The translations under genes and the position numbers were made by a program. DNA of 33,673 nucleotides from contig JAZLJR010000042.1 of assembly GCA_045617925.1 (NCBI GenBank), forward strand, positions 1-33,673, read 5' to 3'. Source of the stretch: CALELF01 sp045617925 (GTDB lineage: Bacteria; Synergistota; Synergistia; Synergistales; Synergistaceae). The notes under the pieces are model-generated. The model did no database searches and was not told the DNA's origin. It saw only the letters and a list, made by a program, of their open reading frames with translations. Positions 1-7,552 of this stretch are shown here, piece after piece; the stretch's first letter is position 1, and each line of letters begins with the position of its first letter.

Positions 1-2
1 TC

Positions 3-302
3 AAGACCATTACAACAGATAATGGCTCAGAGTTTACGAATCTTTCTGAATTAGAAAGGACAAGTAAGACGCTAATTTATTTTACCCATCCATATTCAGC
101 ATTTGAAAAAGGAGCTAATGAACGTCACAATAGACTTTTAAGACGTTACATTCCAAAGGGCACAAAGATAGAAGATCTCACAGATGAATATATAAGCCAA
201 GTAACAAAATTTTGTAATAGACTTCCGAGAAAAATCCTTGGCTACAGCACACCAGAAGAATTATTTTATAAGGAATTACAAAGCTTGCAGAAAAAATTTT
301 AG
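3..302 (+). CDS. IS30-family transposase, C-terminal part (5' end outside window)
   Basis: About 99 residues of an open frame enter from the left edge and end at TAG 300-302. The DNGSEF segment near the start holds the second catalytic Asp of the DDE integrase fold. The later HPYSAFEKGANERHNRLLRRY segment, with its Glu in ANER, is the family signature for the third catalytic acidic residue, followed by YIPKG. The end, GYSTPEELFYKEL, is also typical of IS30 transposases. The enzyme would cut and join IS30-type ends. Only the C-terminal third is visible, so whether the whole element is intact cannot be judged. The HU promoter begins about 100 bp downstream of its stop codon. Confidence 0.9.
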   Translation, partial: KTITTDNGSEFTNLSELERTSKTLIYFTHPYSAFEKGANERHNRLLRRYIPKGTKIEDLTDEYISQVTKFCNRLPRKILGYSTPEELFYKELQSLQKKF

Positions 303-342
303 AGGCAAAGCCCCCCTATTGTCCACAAACTCATTAATCATA

Positions 343-372
343 GATTTTTTGCAAGTTGAAATTACAATCTAC
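343..372 (+). repeat. Probable right terminal inverted repeat of the IS30-type element
   Basis: The segment GCAAGTTGAAATTACAATCT lies about 40 bp past the transposase stop and has the look of an IS30-group end. The left end is outside the window, so the match cannot be verified. Sequence composition changes to T-rich right after it, at about 372. Confidence 0.35.
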
Positions 373-398
373 CTTTTTATTTTTTATAAAAATTTTGC

Positions 399-426
399 TT
401 GACAAATCTAAAAAAAAGTATATAAA
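399..426 (+). promoter_or_regulatory. Promoter of the HU gene
   Basis: A perfect -35 box TTGACA (399-404) is followed 16 bp later by TATAAA (421-426). It lies just outside the proposed IS end and about 60 bp before the HU start. Confidence 0.7.
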
Positions 427-483
427 TGCACTTACTATCTTGTGTGGGTGCTTGCCCACAAATATTATTGGAGGTGCTTTGAA

Positions 484-765
484 TTGACGAAAGTTGATCT
501 CGTTAATGCAGTAGCAAAAGACGTTGATGGTCTTACAAAGAAGAAGCTCGCAGCTGTAGTGGACACAATCTTCGCTGACATCTTCAAGTCATTGAAGAAG
601 GGTGAGAAAGTTCAGTTGGTTGGCTTTGGTACGTTTGATGTGCAGAAGAGAGCTGCACGCAAGGGACGTAACCCACAGAAACCAAGTCAGGTTATCAACA
701 TCCCAGCGAAAAAAGTTCCTGTTTTCCGTGCTGGTAAGCACTTAAAGGAAGCTGTAAATCGCTAA
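484..765 (+). CDS. hup: HU-family DNA-binding protein
   Basis: A 93-residue histone-like protein that bends and compacts DNA as a dimer. The start MTKVDLVNAVAKD and the DNA-binding arm GRNPQ...IPAKKVPVFRAGK are characteristic of the HU/IHF fold, and HU proteins are usually about 90 aa. I place the start at TTG 484, because GGAGG (470-474) sits 9 nt upstream and the protein then begins at the family's normal N-terminus. An upstream in-frame ATG at 442 would add 14 unrelated residues and lies before the Shine-Dalgarno site. It is a single-gene transcript with its own promoter and a strong terminator. The TTG start is unusual for such an abundant protein. Confidence 0.95.
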   Translation: MTKVDLVNAVAKDVDGLTKKKLAAVVDTIFADIFKSLKKGEKVQLVGFGTFDVQKRAARKGRNPQKPSQVINIPAKKVPVFRAGKHLKEAVNR

Positions 766-773
766 GTAAGTAA

Positions 774-818
774 CAATAAAGAGAGATGCTCATTGAGTAT
801 CTCTCTTTATTGTTTTTT
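774..818 (+). terminator. Rho-independent terminator of the HU gene
   Basis: A perfect 14-bp stem (774-787 with 799-812) with an 11-nt loop, followed by six T residues. Confidence 0.9.
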
Positions 819-830
819 ATACAAAACATA

Positions 831-859
831 TTGACGAGCAAGGAAAATGAGGATAATAT
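831..859 (+). promoter_or_regulatory. Promoter of the murJ operon
   Basis: TTGACG (831-836), a 17-bp spacer, then TAATAT (854-859), about 45 bp before the murJ start. Confidence 0.65.
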
Positions 860-904
860 ACGCTTCGTATTACAAGATAATTTTCTTCGCTCGAGGTAGC
901 TCTT

Positions 905-2512
905 ATGAGTAGTGAAAACAAAAATCAAAATATGACACAAATGATAGGTGGAGCGTCTTCTATGATGGTCGGCACCATGATCAGTCGCGTGCTTGGACTC
1001 ATGCGAGAAATGAGCGTCGCGGCTTTTTTTGGTGCAACTTGGCAGCTGGACGCTTTTTTTGTCGCTTACACCTTGGCAAATATGGTAAGACAACTCTTGG
1101 CAGAAGGCGCGCTTTCTGCTTCGTTTGTCCCTGTTTTTGCCAGATTGTTGCAACACGGTGGCGAAAAAAAAGCTGCAAATCTCGCTAAGCAAGCTCTTAC
1201 TGTCATTATTCTTGCCTCGGGCACAGTCGCTTTGCTTGGAATTTTTGGAGCTCCTCTTTTTGTAAAATTTATCGCACCTGGCTTCATAGGTGAAACAAAA
1301 ACTGTCGCTGTAACATTAACACGATATATGTTTCCATTCATTATGCTCATTTCTGTTGCAGCTCTTGCAATGGGTGTATTAAATAGTGTAAATTCTTTCT
1401 TCATACCCGCAATTGCACCTGCTTTAAGCAACGCAGTTTTTATACTTTTTCTCTACTTTACAAGACATCATTTAACAGTTTATTACCTTGCTGTTGCAGT
1501 TTTGCTCGGTGGATTTGCACAAATGTTTCTGCAGATTATCTATTCATCAAAGAAAGGTTTTGCCTTTGTGCCTGCAATTCCACGCCGTGACAATGATGAA
1601 CTGAAAGCAATGATGACGCTCTTTCTTCCATATGCAGCAGGGCTTTCCTTAAATCAACTCAATCCTATTATAAACAGAATTTTGGGCTCATATCTTCAAG
1701 CCGGCTCTATTTCCATTTTGAACTATGCAGATAGAGTTTTGCAGCTTCCTCTTGGGATATTTGTCATTGCGATAAGCCAAGCTGTATTGCCACTACTCTC
1801 CAAGCTTGACCCTTCAGACAAGGAAGGATTTAGAGATTTTGTGCGGGATTCACTTCGTTTTAACTTTTTTATCATTTTGCCTGTTGCAATTTGCCTCGCA
1901 CTTCTCTCATTTCCGATTGTGCAAATTTTGTTCTTCCGCGGAGCATTTACTCATGAAAATGCAGTCGCTACTGCTGGAGCACTTTCCATCTATGCACTTG
2001 CTCTACCAGCAATGTCATGCGTAACTATAACCATGAGAGCAATATACGCAATTCGTTTGCCAAAGGTTGCAGTTAAGGTCACAGCAATAAATGTTGCCAC
2101 AAATCTCGCCTGCGGGATAATTTTTTCCAGACTGTTTGGCCTCTATGGGCTCGCAATTTCTTCATGCGTTGCCTTTACAACTGCTGCAACATACGCGACC
2201 TTAACATTACGAAAAAATCTTGGGCTAAAGCTCGAAGTTTTTGCAAAAGATTTCACCGCAAAGCAATTGCTTGCCCTCGTAATTATGGCTGTTGTTACGA
2301 CAATTTTTACATACACAATTCCATTCAACTTAAAGACAAGCATGGCTATTCGCATTGTGTGGCTTTGTGCAGCCGGTTTAGTTTCCATTGCAAGCTACAC
2401 TATAACCACATTGTGCTTTAAATTTGATGAATGGTCACTCTTGCTTTCTATGTTACGGAAGAGCAAGGGATACAAAAATTCAGGAGATGAAACAAATGAA
2501 GAAGCTATGTAA
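905..2512 (+). CDS. murJ: Lipid II flippase MurJ
   Basis: A 535-residue polytopic membrane protein that moves the peptidoglycan precursor lipid II from the inner to the outer leaflet of the cytoplasmic membrane. The N-terminal pattern, with SRVLGLMREMSVAAFFG, WQLDAFFVA and LLAEGALSASFVPVF, is the hallmark of MurJ/MviN. The rest is a series of hydrophobic segments consistent with 14 helices, and the length is normal. ATG 905 has GAGG at 893-896. The last 17 nt overlap the start of the next small gene, so this is the first gene of a tightly packed operon that includes tsaD. The conserved Arg and acidic residues of the early helices are present. Confidence 0.95.
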   Translation: MSSENKNQNMTQMIGGASSMMVGTMISRVLGLMREMSVAAFFGATWQLDAFFVAYTLANMVRQLLAEGALSASFVPVFARLLQHGGEKKAANLAKQALTVIILASGTVALLGIFGAPLFVKFIAPGFIGETKTVAVTLTRYMFPFIMLISVAALAMGVLNSVNSFFIPAIAPALSNAVFILFLYFTRHHLTVYYLAVAVLLGGFAQMFLQIIYSSKKGFAFVPAIPRRDNDELKAMMTLFLPYAAGLSLNQLNPIINRILGSYLQAGSISILNYADRVLQLPLGIFVIAISQAVLPLLSKLDPSDKEGFRDFVRDSLRFNFFIILPVAICLALLSFPIVQILFFRGAFTHENAVATAGALSIYALALPAMSCVTITMRAIYAIRLPKVAVKVTAINVATNLACGIIFSRLFGLYGLAISSCVAFTTAATYATLTLRKNLGLKLEVFAKDFTAKQLLALVIMAVVTTIFTYTIPFNLKTSMAIRIVWLCAAGLVSIASYTITTLCFKFDEWSLLLSMLRKSKGYKNSGDETNEEAM

Positions 2513-3059
2513 AATTATAATTCTGCTTGCCACTCTGTCACTCTTTTCTCTTTCTATTGCCAATGCTGAAACTAGATTTGAAGGAATGACCCACAGCTTG
2601 GAAGAGCAGGACAAAATGTATAAAGAGAGACTCTCAGTTCTTTTTATTGATGCGAGTCAATTAGGAGACATGATTGTGGGGTATAGGGCAATTCTTGAAT
2701 TTGTGATGAGTGACTATGAGCTCGTTGAAAATCTGTCAAATTTTAACAGTTTGCCAAATTGGTTCTACGACGCATCATTCTCTTTTGCAAATGCTGATAT
2801 GGATAAGTATGTTTGTTTTGCCTGCCATGTAACTTTTGATCAGGTTTGGAATCTTGACCCACTAAAAATAAAAGTCGGGGATTATCAATTACAGCAAGAC
2901 GACATCTTGAGCCCGTCTGCCTCGAATCCTTTTGGAGAGTTTCCGTCAGGGACAGACGGTTATTTTGTCTTTCGCGTGCCTACAAAGACACTAAAGGGGA
3001 AAAACACAATAGATATTTCCTATGAAAATAACAAGGTAACATGGAAAGTAATCAAATAA
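2496..3059 (+). CDS. Small exported protein of unknown function
   Basis: 187 residues; I do not recognise the family. The N-terminus is a clear signal peptide: Lys-Lys, a hydrophobic core IIILLATLSLFSLSIA, and a probable cleavage after ANA. The mature part is soluble, with a CFAC pair in the middle and a C-terminal half rich in short beta-like stretches (GYFVFRVPTKTLKGKNTIDI), which could be an Ig-like or lipocalin-like beta fold; that is a guess. ATG 2496 is chosen because AGGAG (2482-2486) is 9 nt upstream and the signal peptide then starts correctly. It overlaps murJ by 17 nt and tsaD by 19 nt, so translation is probably coupled across all three genes. Confidence 0.75.
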   Translation: MKKLCKIIILLATLSLFSLSIANAETRFEGMTHSLEEQDKMYKERLSVLFIDASQLGDMIVGYRAILEFVMSDYELVENLSNFNSLPNWFYDASFSFANADMDKYVCFACHVTFDQVWNLDPLKIKVGDYQLQQDDILSPSASNPFGEFPSGTDGYFVFRVPTKTLKGKNTIDISYENNKVTWKVIK

Positions 3060-4075
3060 AATTTTTAACGCTTGGGATTGAATCAAGTTGCGATGACACG
3101 TCAATCGCTGTCATTGACGATGAACTTAACGTCCTAGCTGAAAAAACAGCAAGTCAAATTGACAGCCATAAAATTTGGGGAGGTGTTATCCCCGAGCTTG
3201 CAAGCAGAATGCACCAAGAGGCAATTATGCCACTTCTTGATGACGTTCTTGCCACCGCTGGCGTGAAAAACCCCTCAAAAGAAATATCGCTCATTGCGGC
3301 TACAACAGGGCCAGGGCTTATGGGGTCACTTTTGGTTGGAGCAATGACAGCTCGTGCACTCTCCTTTGGGTGGAATGTTCCCTTTACCGCTGTAAATCAT
3401 CTTGAGGGGCATATTTTTGCAAATTTGGCAGATGCAAAAGACATAACGCCACCTTTTATTTCGCTAATTATATCAGGCGGTCACACAGAAATTGTTTGGG
3501 TAAAAGATTTTGGCAATTATGAGTTGCTTGGAACAACTCGAGATGATGCCGTGGGTGAGGCCTTTGACAAACTTTCAAAATTCCTTGAGCTTGGCTATCC
3601 TGGCGGTCCCGTCATTGACAAGCTGGCACAGACGGGGCAGGCAATTTATAATCTCCCCACACCATTATGTGACACAAAAGAAATAGAATTTAGCTTTAGC
3701 GGACTGAAAACCGCTGCAATAAACCTTGCAACAAATTTGAAAGATGATGCCAGCAAGCTCGGCAAAAATTTCCCATTAAACGACCTTGCAGCAAGTTTCC
3801 AAAATACTGTGTGCAAAATTTTAACTTCAAAACTTGCTCTTGCCTTTGAAAAGACGGGAGTCAAAACTCTCACAATTTCCGGTGGTGTGGCGGCGAATAG
3901 TGCAATTCGTTCGGCATTACAAGATTTCTGTAAAAAACACGGTATAACTCTTTACATGCCACAGAAACATCTTTGCACAGACAATGGAATAATGATTGCT
4001 CTTGCAGGATATTTTGCATACAAAAGAGGAGAAATTATACATCATAGGGTTAGTCCGTCATGGAGCCTATGGTAA
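3041..4075 (+). CDS. tsaD: tRNA N6-adenosine threonylcarbamoyltransferase TsaD
   Basis: 344 residues, the usual length. TsaD transfers threonylcarbamoyl from threonylcarbamoyl-AMP to A37 of tRNAs reading ANN codons, working with TsaB and TsaE. The N-terminal GIESSCDDTSIAV is the ASKHA-fold signature. Metal ligands are visible as His120 and His124 in NHLEGH, and Asp314 in CTDNGIM. The nucleotide-binding ISGGHTE and SGGVAANS loops are also present. ATG 3041 lies inside the end of the preceding gene. The Shine-Dalgarno match is weak (AAGG), which fits translational coupling. It is cotranscribed with murJ and followed after 27 bp by the phosphatase-like gene. Confidence 0.95.
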   Translation: MESNQIKFLTLGIESSCDDTSIAVIDDELNVLAEKTASQIDSHKIWGGVIPELASRMHQEAIMPLLDDVLATAGVKNPSKEISLIAATTGPGLMGSLLVGAMTARALSFGWNVPFTAVNHLEGHIFANLADAKDITPPFISLIISGGHTEIVWVKDFGNYELLGTTRDDAVGEAFDKLSKFLELGYPGGPVIDKLAQTGQAIYNLPTPLCDTKEIEFSFSGLKTAAINLATNLKDDASKLGKNFPLNDLAASFQNTVCKILTSKLALAFEKTGVKTLTISGGVAANSAIRSALQDFCKKHGITLYMPQKHLCTDNGIMIALAGYFAYKRGEIIHHRVSPSWSLW

Positions 4076-4102
4076 AATAAAAAATAAAAGGAGGATTTTA
4101 CG

Positions 4103-5389
4103 ATGTTACGCAACAAGTTTTTAGCTTTTACGATGTTATTGGCAGTATTCTTTTCTGGCACTTCTATGGCAAGTGCCGCACAAAGCAAGTCCAAACTCCC
4201 CTACCTCAAGCCAGTTACAGCAAAGATCAAATCTTTTGACAACTTTGGCAATAGCGTTCTTTCACTGACCGTATCAGATTTTATAAGTGCCGGCTACAGA
4301 GCTGGTGACATCTTTATGGTGGAAGTGCCTCACGCTGGTGCTTTCTACGTTCCTTTTGTCAATTCCATTAAAGAAAACGGTATCTATGGTTTTTCGCTAG
4401 TTGCAGACAGCCATGCATCACCTTACCTCGCATTGGCAATTGCAAACGTAGATTTTGCAAAAATTTTCAAAACAAATCTTGGTGCTCCGATAAAAATCAC
4501 CCGTGCAAGATACCAAGCACACACGCCAGATATGACGACTTTAGCAATGATACGAAAACTCCGCACATCGAGTGAACCTGCAAATTTTAGAGAAATTACA
4601 CAGGGAAATATGAAACGTGGTGTTTTGTATCGCAGCTCAAGCCCCATTGACTTCAAGAAAAATTCTGCCATGTATGAGACAGCAGACAGACTTGCAAATG
4701 AAGCTCATATTGCCACCGTCATCAACCTTGCTGAAAGCAACGCAGAGGCACAGGCACTAACAAAACAGGCTAATGCTGGCTATTACAAAAAGCTTCTGGC
4801 AAACGGTCAAGTTTGCGCTATCAAAACACGTGGTTTCCATTTTGACAAGCAGGACACCGCAAGCTTTGCAAACGCTTTTCGTTTTATGCTCAAGCACGAC
4901 GGACCATATCTTATACATGACACATTCGGTGATGAGAAGGCTGGCTTCTTCTGCTTGCTACTTGAAGGACTTGGTGGAGCAGATAAAACAGAGGTCACAG
5001 AGGATTACATGAAAAGCTATGAAAATATGTTAAACGTAGCACAGGGAAGCCCTGAATATAACACTATAAAGCAATACACCGTGGCAAGACTTTTGATAGC
5101 TCTTTGCACACCTAGCATTATGAAGTCTCCTCAAGCCGTTGATTGGCGCAGTGGCACTGGTGACAATGTTTCTTTACAGCAGGCTGTAAGGTCATATCTG
5201 CATAACTATGTCGGGTTAAGTGAAACAGAAATAAACCTTTTACAGACACGCATTTCAACTCAAACACCAAAAGCACAAAAAGATAAATCAAAAACACAGT
5301 CAGTTCCATCAAATCAAGACATAAAAAAAGCTGTTAAACAAAAGGTAAAAAATAACCTTGAAGCAATAAAAAACTGGTGGAAAAAATAA
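4103..5389 (+). CDS. Exported tyrosine-phosphatase-like protein with replaced catalytic residues (probable pseudophosphatase)
   Basis: 428 residues with a signal peptide ending near ASAA. Residues about 35-150 form an N-terminal domain resembling the SAM-dependent hydroxide-adenosyltransferase C-terminal fold that precedes some bacterial tyrosine phosphatases. Residues about 155-320 follow the Y_phosphatase3 pattern: NFREITQGNMKRGVLYRSSSP, then the loop region, then EVTEDYMKSYENM. The expected P-loop H-C-x5-R reads His272-Asp273-T-F-G-D-E-Lys279, so both the nucleophilic Cys and the phosphate-binding Arg are missing. The codons (CAT GAC ... AAG) are unambiguous. The C-terminus is Lys/Gln-rich. 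AGGAGG precedes ATG 4103. It is the last gene of the murJ operon. It probably binds rather than cleaves its ligand, or has another chemistry. Confidence 0.8.
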   Translation: MLRNKFLAFTMLLAVFFSGTSMASAAQSKSKLPYLKPVTAKIKSFDNFGNSVLSLTVSDFISAGYRAGDIFMVEVPHAGAFYVPFVNSIKENGIYGFSLVADSHASPYLALAIANVDFAKIFKTNLGAPIKITRARYQAHTPDMTTLAMIRKLRTSSEPANFREITQGNMKRGVLYRSSSPIDFKKNSAMYETADRLANEAHIATVINLAESNAEAQALTKQANAGYYKKLLANGQVCAIKTRGFHFDKQDTASFANAFRFMLKHDGPYLIHDTFGDEKAGFFCLLLEGLGGADKTEVTEDYMKSYENMLNVAQGSPEYNTIKQYTVARLLIALCTPSIMKSPQAVDWRSGTGDNVSLQQAVRSYLHNYVGLSETEINLLQTRISTQTPKAQKDKSKTQSVPSNQDIKKAVKQKVKNNLEAIKNWWKK

Positions 5390-5410
5390 AATTATAAAGC
5401 AATAAAAGAA

Positions 5411-5453
5411 GCAGGTGCACACGATAATCCGTGTGCACCTGCTGTGTTTTTTT
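5411..5453 (+). terminator. Terminator closing the murJ-tsaD operon
   Basis: A perfect 13-bp GC-rich stem (5411-5423 with 5430-5442) is followed by a run of seven T (5447-5453). The opposite strand also has a T-rich stretch after the stem, so it may also end the convergent tRNA-Ala transcript. Confidence 0.92.
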
Positions 5454-5460
5454 ATATAAA

Positions 5461-5536
<76 letters not shown>

Positions 5537-5549
5537 ACGAGCGTGTGCG

Positions 5550-5578
5550 ATTATATAGCAAAAATTTCTCTCTGTCAA
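5550..5578 (-). promoter_or_regulatory. Consensus promoter of tRNA-Ala
   Basis: On the minus strand TTGACA (5573-5578), a 17-bp spacer and TATAAT (5550-5555): both boxes match the sigma-70 consensus exactly. Confidence 0.9.
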
Positions 5579-5653
5579 GAGACTGTTTTTTACGATTTTT
5601 AATTGACAAAAAATTAATTTTTTGCGAAAATGTGCAGGAAGGGAGTGTGGATT

Positions 5654-7381
5654 ATGACTTTTTCAAAAAAATTTCAACACACATTTAAAACGCTTTTAGT
5701 TTCTTTTGTTCTTTTGGTTTGCCTTTGCTCAAGCAGTATTGCTGCAGAAACAGTGGCAGAAATCCTCTTCACACACGACACTCACTGCCATTACAGTGAA
5801 AATATTGGCTTCGCTGGTGTTGCCGCAATCAAGAATGATCTGCAAAGCAAAAATCCAAACAGGAAGTTGTTCCTCATTGATTTAGGTGACGCTATTCAAG
5901 GCACAGCCTACGGTGCTTTCTCATTTGGTGAATACACCGTTGACATTATGAACCTCTTGAATTACGACATCGCAATTCTTGGTAATCACGCATTTGACTA
6001 CCAGTTCCCCGCACTTGTTAGTGCAATCAAACGCAGCAATGTTAAGAATTGGCTTGCATCAAACCTAGCTTACACTGGTCCAGGTAAAAATCCTCTTAAC
6101 ATGATTAAGCCTTTCCTTGTTGAGACAGTTAATTACGGCAAGGGTAAAAAGATGAAAATTGGTTTTGTCGGTGTTGTTACGCCAATGGCAATCACCGATG
6201 GTAACCCAAGATATTTCATGAAAGATGGAAAATACATCTGGTCACTTTGGGGAAGGGGCTCTGCACAAAACAGTCCCTCTTTCTATAAAAGTGTGCAGCA
6301 GGCAATCAATTCCTGCCGTAAGGCTGGCGCAGAAATGGTTATCCTTCTCACCCACTTGGGCACAGATGCAAACTTTGCGCCATACCAGTCAATAGACCTT
6401 GTTCACAACACAACAGGTGCTGACCTCGTTTTGGACAGCCACTCACACAGCGTTCTTCCACGTCAAGAGGAGAAGGACAAGAGTGGAAAACTTGTTCCTA
6501 TTACAAGCACAGGCTGCTGGTTGGAGAATGTCGGTCATGTAACAATTTATAACGACAAGACAGCAAAAACAGAGCTAATTAATAAAAAAGATGTGGCAAA
6601 ACGTGACGAAGCAGTCCAGAAAAAAATTGACGCTATTGTCGGTCAAATGGAAAAACAACTTTCACGTGAAGTTGGTGAAAGCGAAGTCACCATGACTCGT
6701 TTGAACGAGAAGGGCGAACGCCTCTCCAAGGTTGCAGAAATGCCATTTGGTAATTTCACAGCAGATGCTTCACGCTATGCAGCAGGAGCACAAATTGGAC
6801 TTATGAACGGCGGTGGCTTAAAGGCAAAAATCAGCAAGGGGAAATTAACAGAAAAAGACCTCTTTAACCTTTTCCCAGCTGTCAGCTTCCTCGTCAAAAT
6901 TGAAGTAAGCGGTCAGCAGTTGCTTGACCTTCTCGAATTTGCATATTCAAAAACAGCAAAATATGAAGATCTACACTTCGACCCAAAGAGCAAGGAGCCA
7001 AAGGAAGAGAACGGCGCCTTCATGCATATATCTGGACTCAAGGTTGTGGTTGACACCTCAATTCCTACCCCAGTCATCATTGAAAATAGCCTCTTTAAGG
7101 CAATCAAGGGCAAACGTCGCGTTGTTTCTGCGAAGCTCGTTACAGATGACGGCAAGGAAGAAGCAATTGATCCAAAGAAAACCTACACAGTTGCCGGTAA
7201 CTCCTTCGCACTCATTGCTGGCGGTGACGGAAACACCATTACGGAAAACTGCAAGGTGTTGAACCAGATTACAAACGAGCACTTCTACAAAACATATGTG
7301 AAATACATTGAGGGCTCCCTAAAAGGAAAAATTCCTGCAAGCGAATATTCAAAGACACAAGGAAGAATTATTATAAAATAG
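5654..7381 (+). CDS. Exported 5'-nucleotidase / bifunctional metallophosphatase (UshA-like)
   Basis: 575 residues, secreted by a signal peptide that ends near SSSIAA. The N-terminal metallophosphoesterase domain carries the dimetal ligands: Asp42 and His44 in HDTHCH, the GD in LGDAIQG, Asn-His in GNHAFDY, His in LTHLG and the two His in SHSHS. The C-terminal 5'-nucleotidase domain (NGGGLKAKI, DLFNLFP, GQQLLDLLEFA) binds the nucleotide. The likely role is dephosphorylating extracytoplasmic nucleotides or nucleotide sugars. ATG 5654 is chosen over an ATG at 5630, because GGGAG (5641-5645) lies 8 nt upstream and the signal peptide then starts correctly. A possible promoter is TTGACA at 5603-5608. 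It is monocistronic, with a terminator immediately after. Confidence 0.93.
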   Translation: MTFSKKFQHTFKTLLVSFVLLVCLCSSSIAAETVAEILFTHDTHCHYSENIGFAGVAAIKNDLQSKNPNRKLFLIDLGDAIQGTAYGAFSFGEYTVDIMNLLNYDIAILGNHAFDYQFPALVSAIKRSNVKNWLASNLAYTGPGKNPLNMIKPFLVETVNYGKGKKMKIGFVGVVTPMAITDGNPRYFMKDGKYIWSLWGRGSAQNSPSFYKSVQQAINSCRKAGAEMVILLTHLGTDANFAPYQSIDLVHNTTGADLVLDSHSHSVLPRQEEKDKSGKLVPITSTGCWLENVGHVTIYNDKTAKTELINKKDVAKRDEAVQKKIDAIVGQMEKQLSREVGESEVTMTRLNEKGERLSKVAEMPFGNFTADASRYAAGAQIGLMNGGGLKAKISKGKLTEKDLFNLFPAVSFLVKIEVSGQQLLDLLEFAYSKTAKYEDLHFDPKSKEPKEENGAFMHISGLKVVVDTSIPTPVIIENSLFKAIKGKRRVVSAKLVTDDGKEEAIDPKKTYTVAGNSFALIAGGDGNTITENCKVLNQITNEHFYKTYVKYIEGSLKGKIPASEYSKTQGRIIIK

Positions 7382-7388
7382 TTTATAA

Positions 7389-7425
7389 AAAATATGAGTT
7401 AGCAAATGCTAACTCATATTTTTTT
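7389..7425 (+). terminator. Terminator of the 5'-nucleotidase gene
   Basis: A perfect 13-bp stem (7391-7403 with 7408-7420), a tetraloop, and a T run through 7425. Confidence 0.9.
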
Positions 7426-7552
7426 GTCTTAATTCTGTTATTTTTTCTTGTTATATCTTTGGCGTTATGTTAAAATGTTCAGGTTAGACAATGGCGGTTT
7501 GTTATATTGCAAATTTGGTTACATAAAATATCTTCGGAGATGTCAAGGGTAA

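Noticed and set aside
442..483. N-terminal extension of the HU gene from ATG 442
   Set aside because: It lies upstream of the GGAGG site at 470-474 and adds residues not found in HU proteins; TTG 484 fits better.
695..1192. 165-codon minus-strand frame over the HU end and murJ start
   Set aside because: It runs antisense across the HU terminator and the strongly conserved murJ N-terminus, and has no family features.
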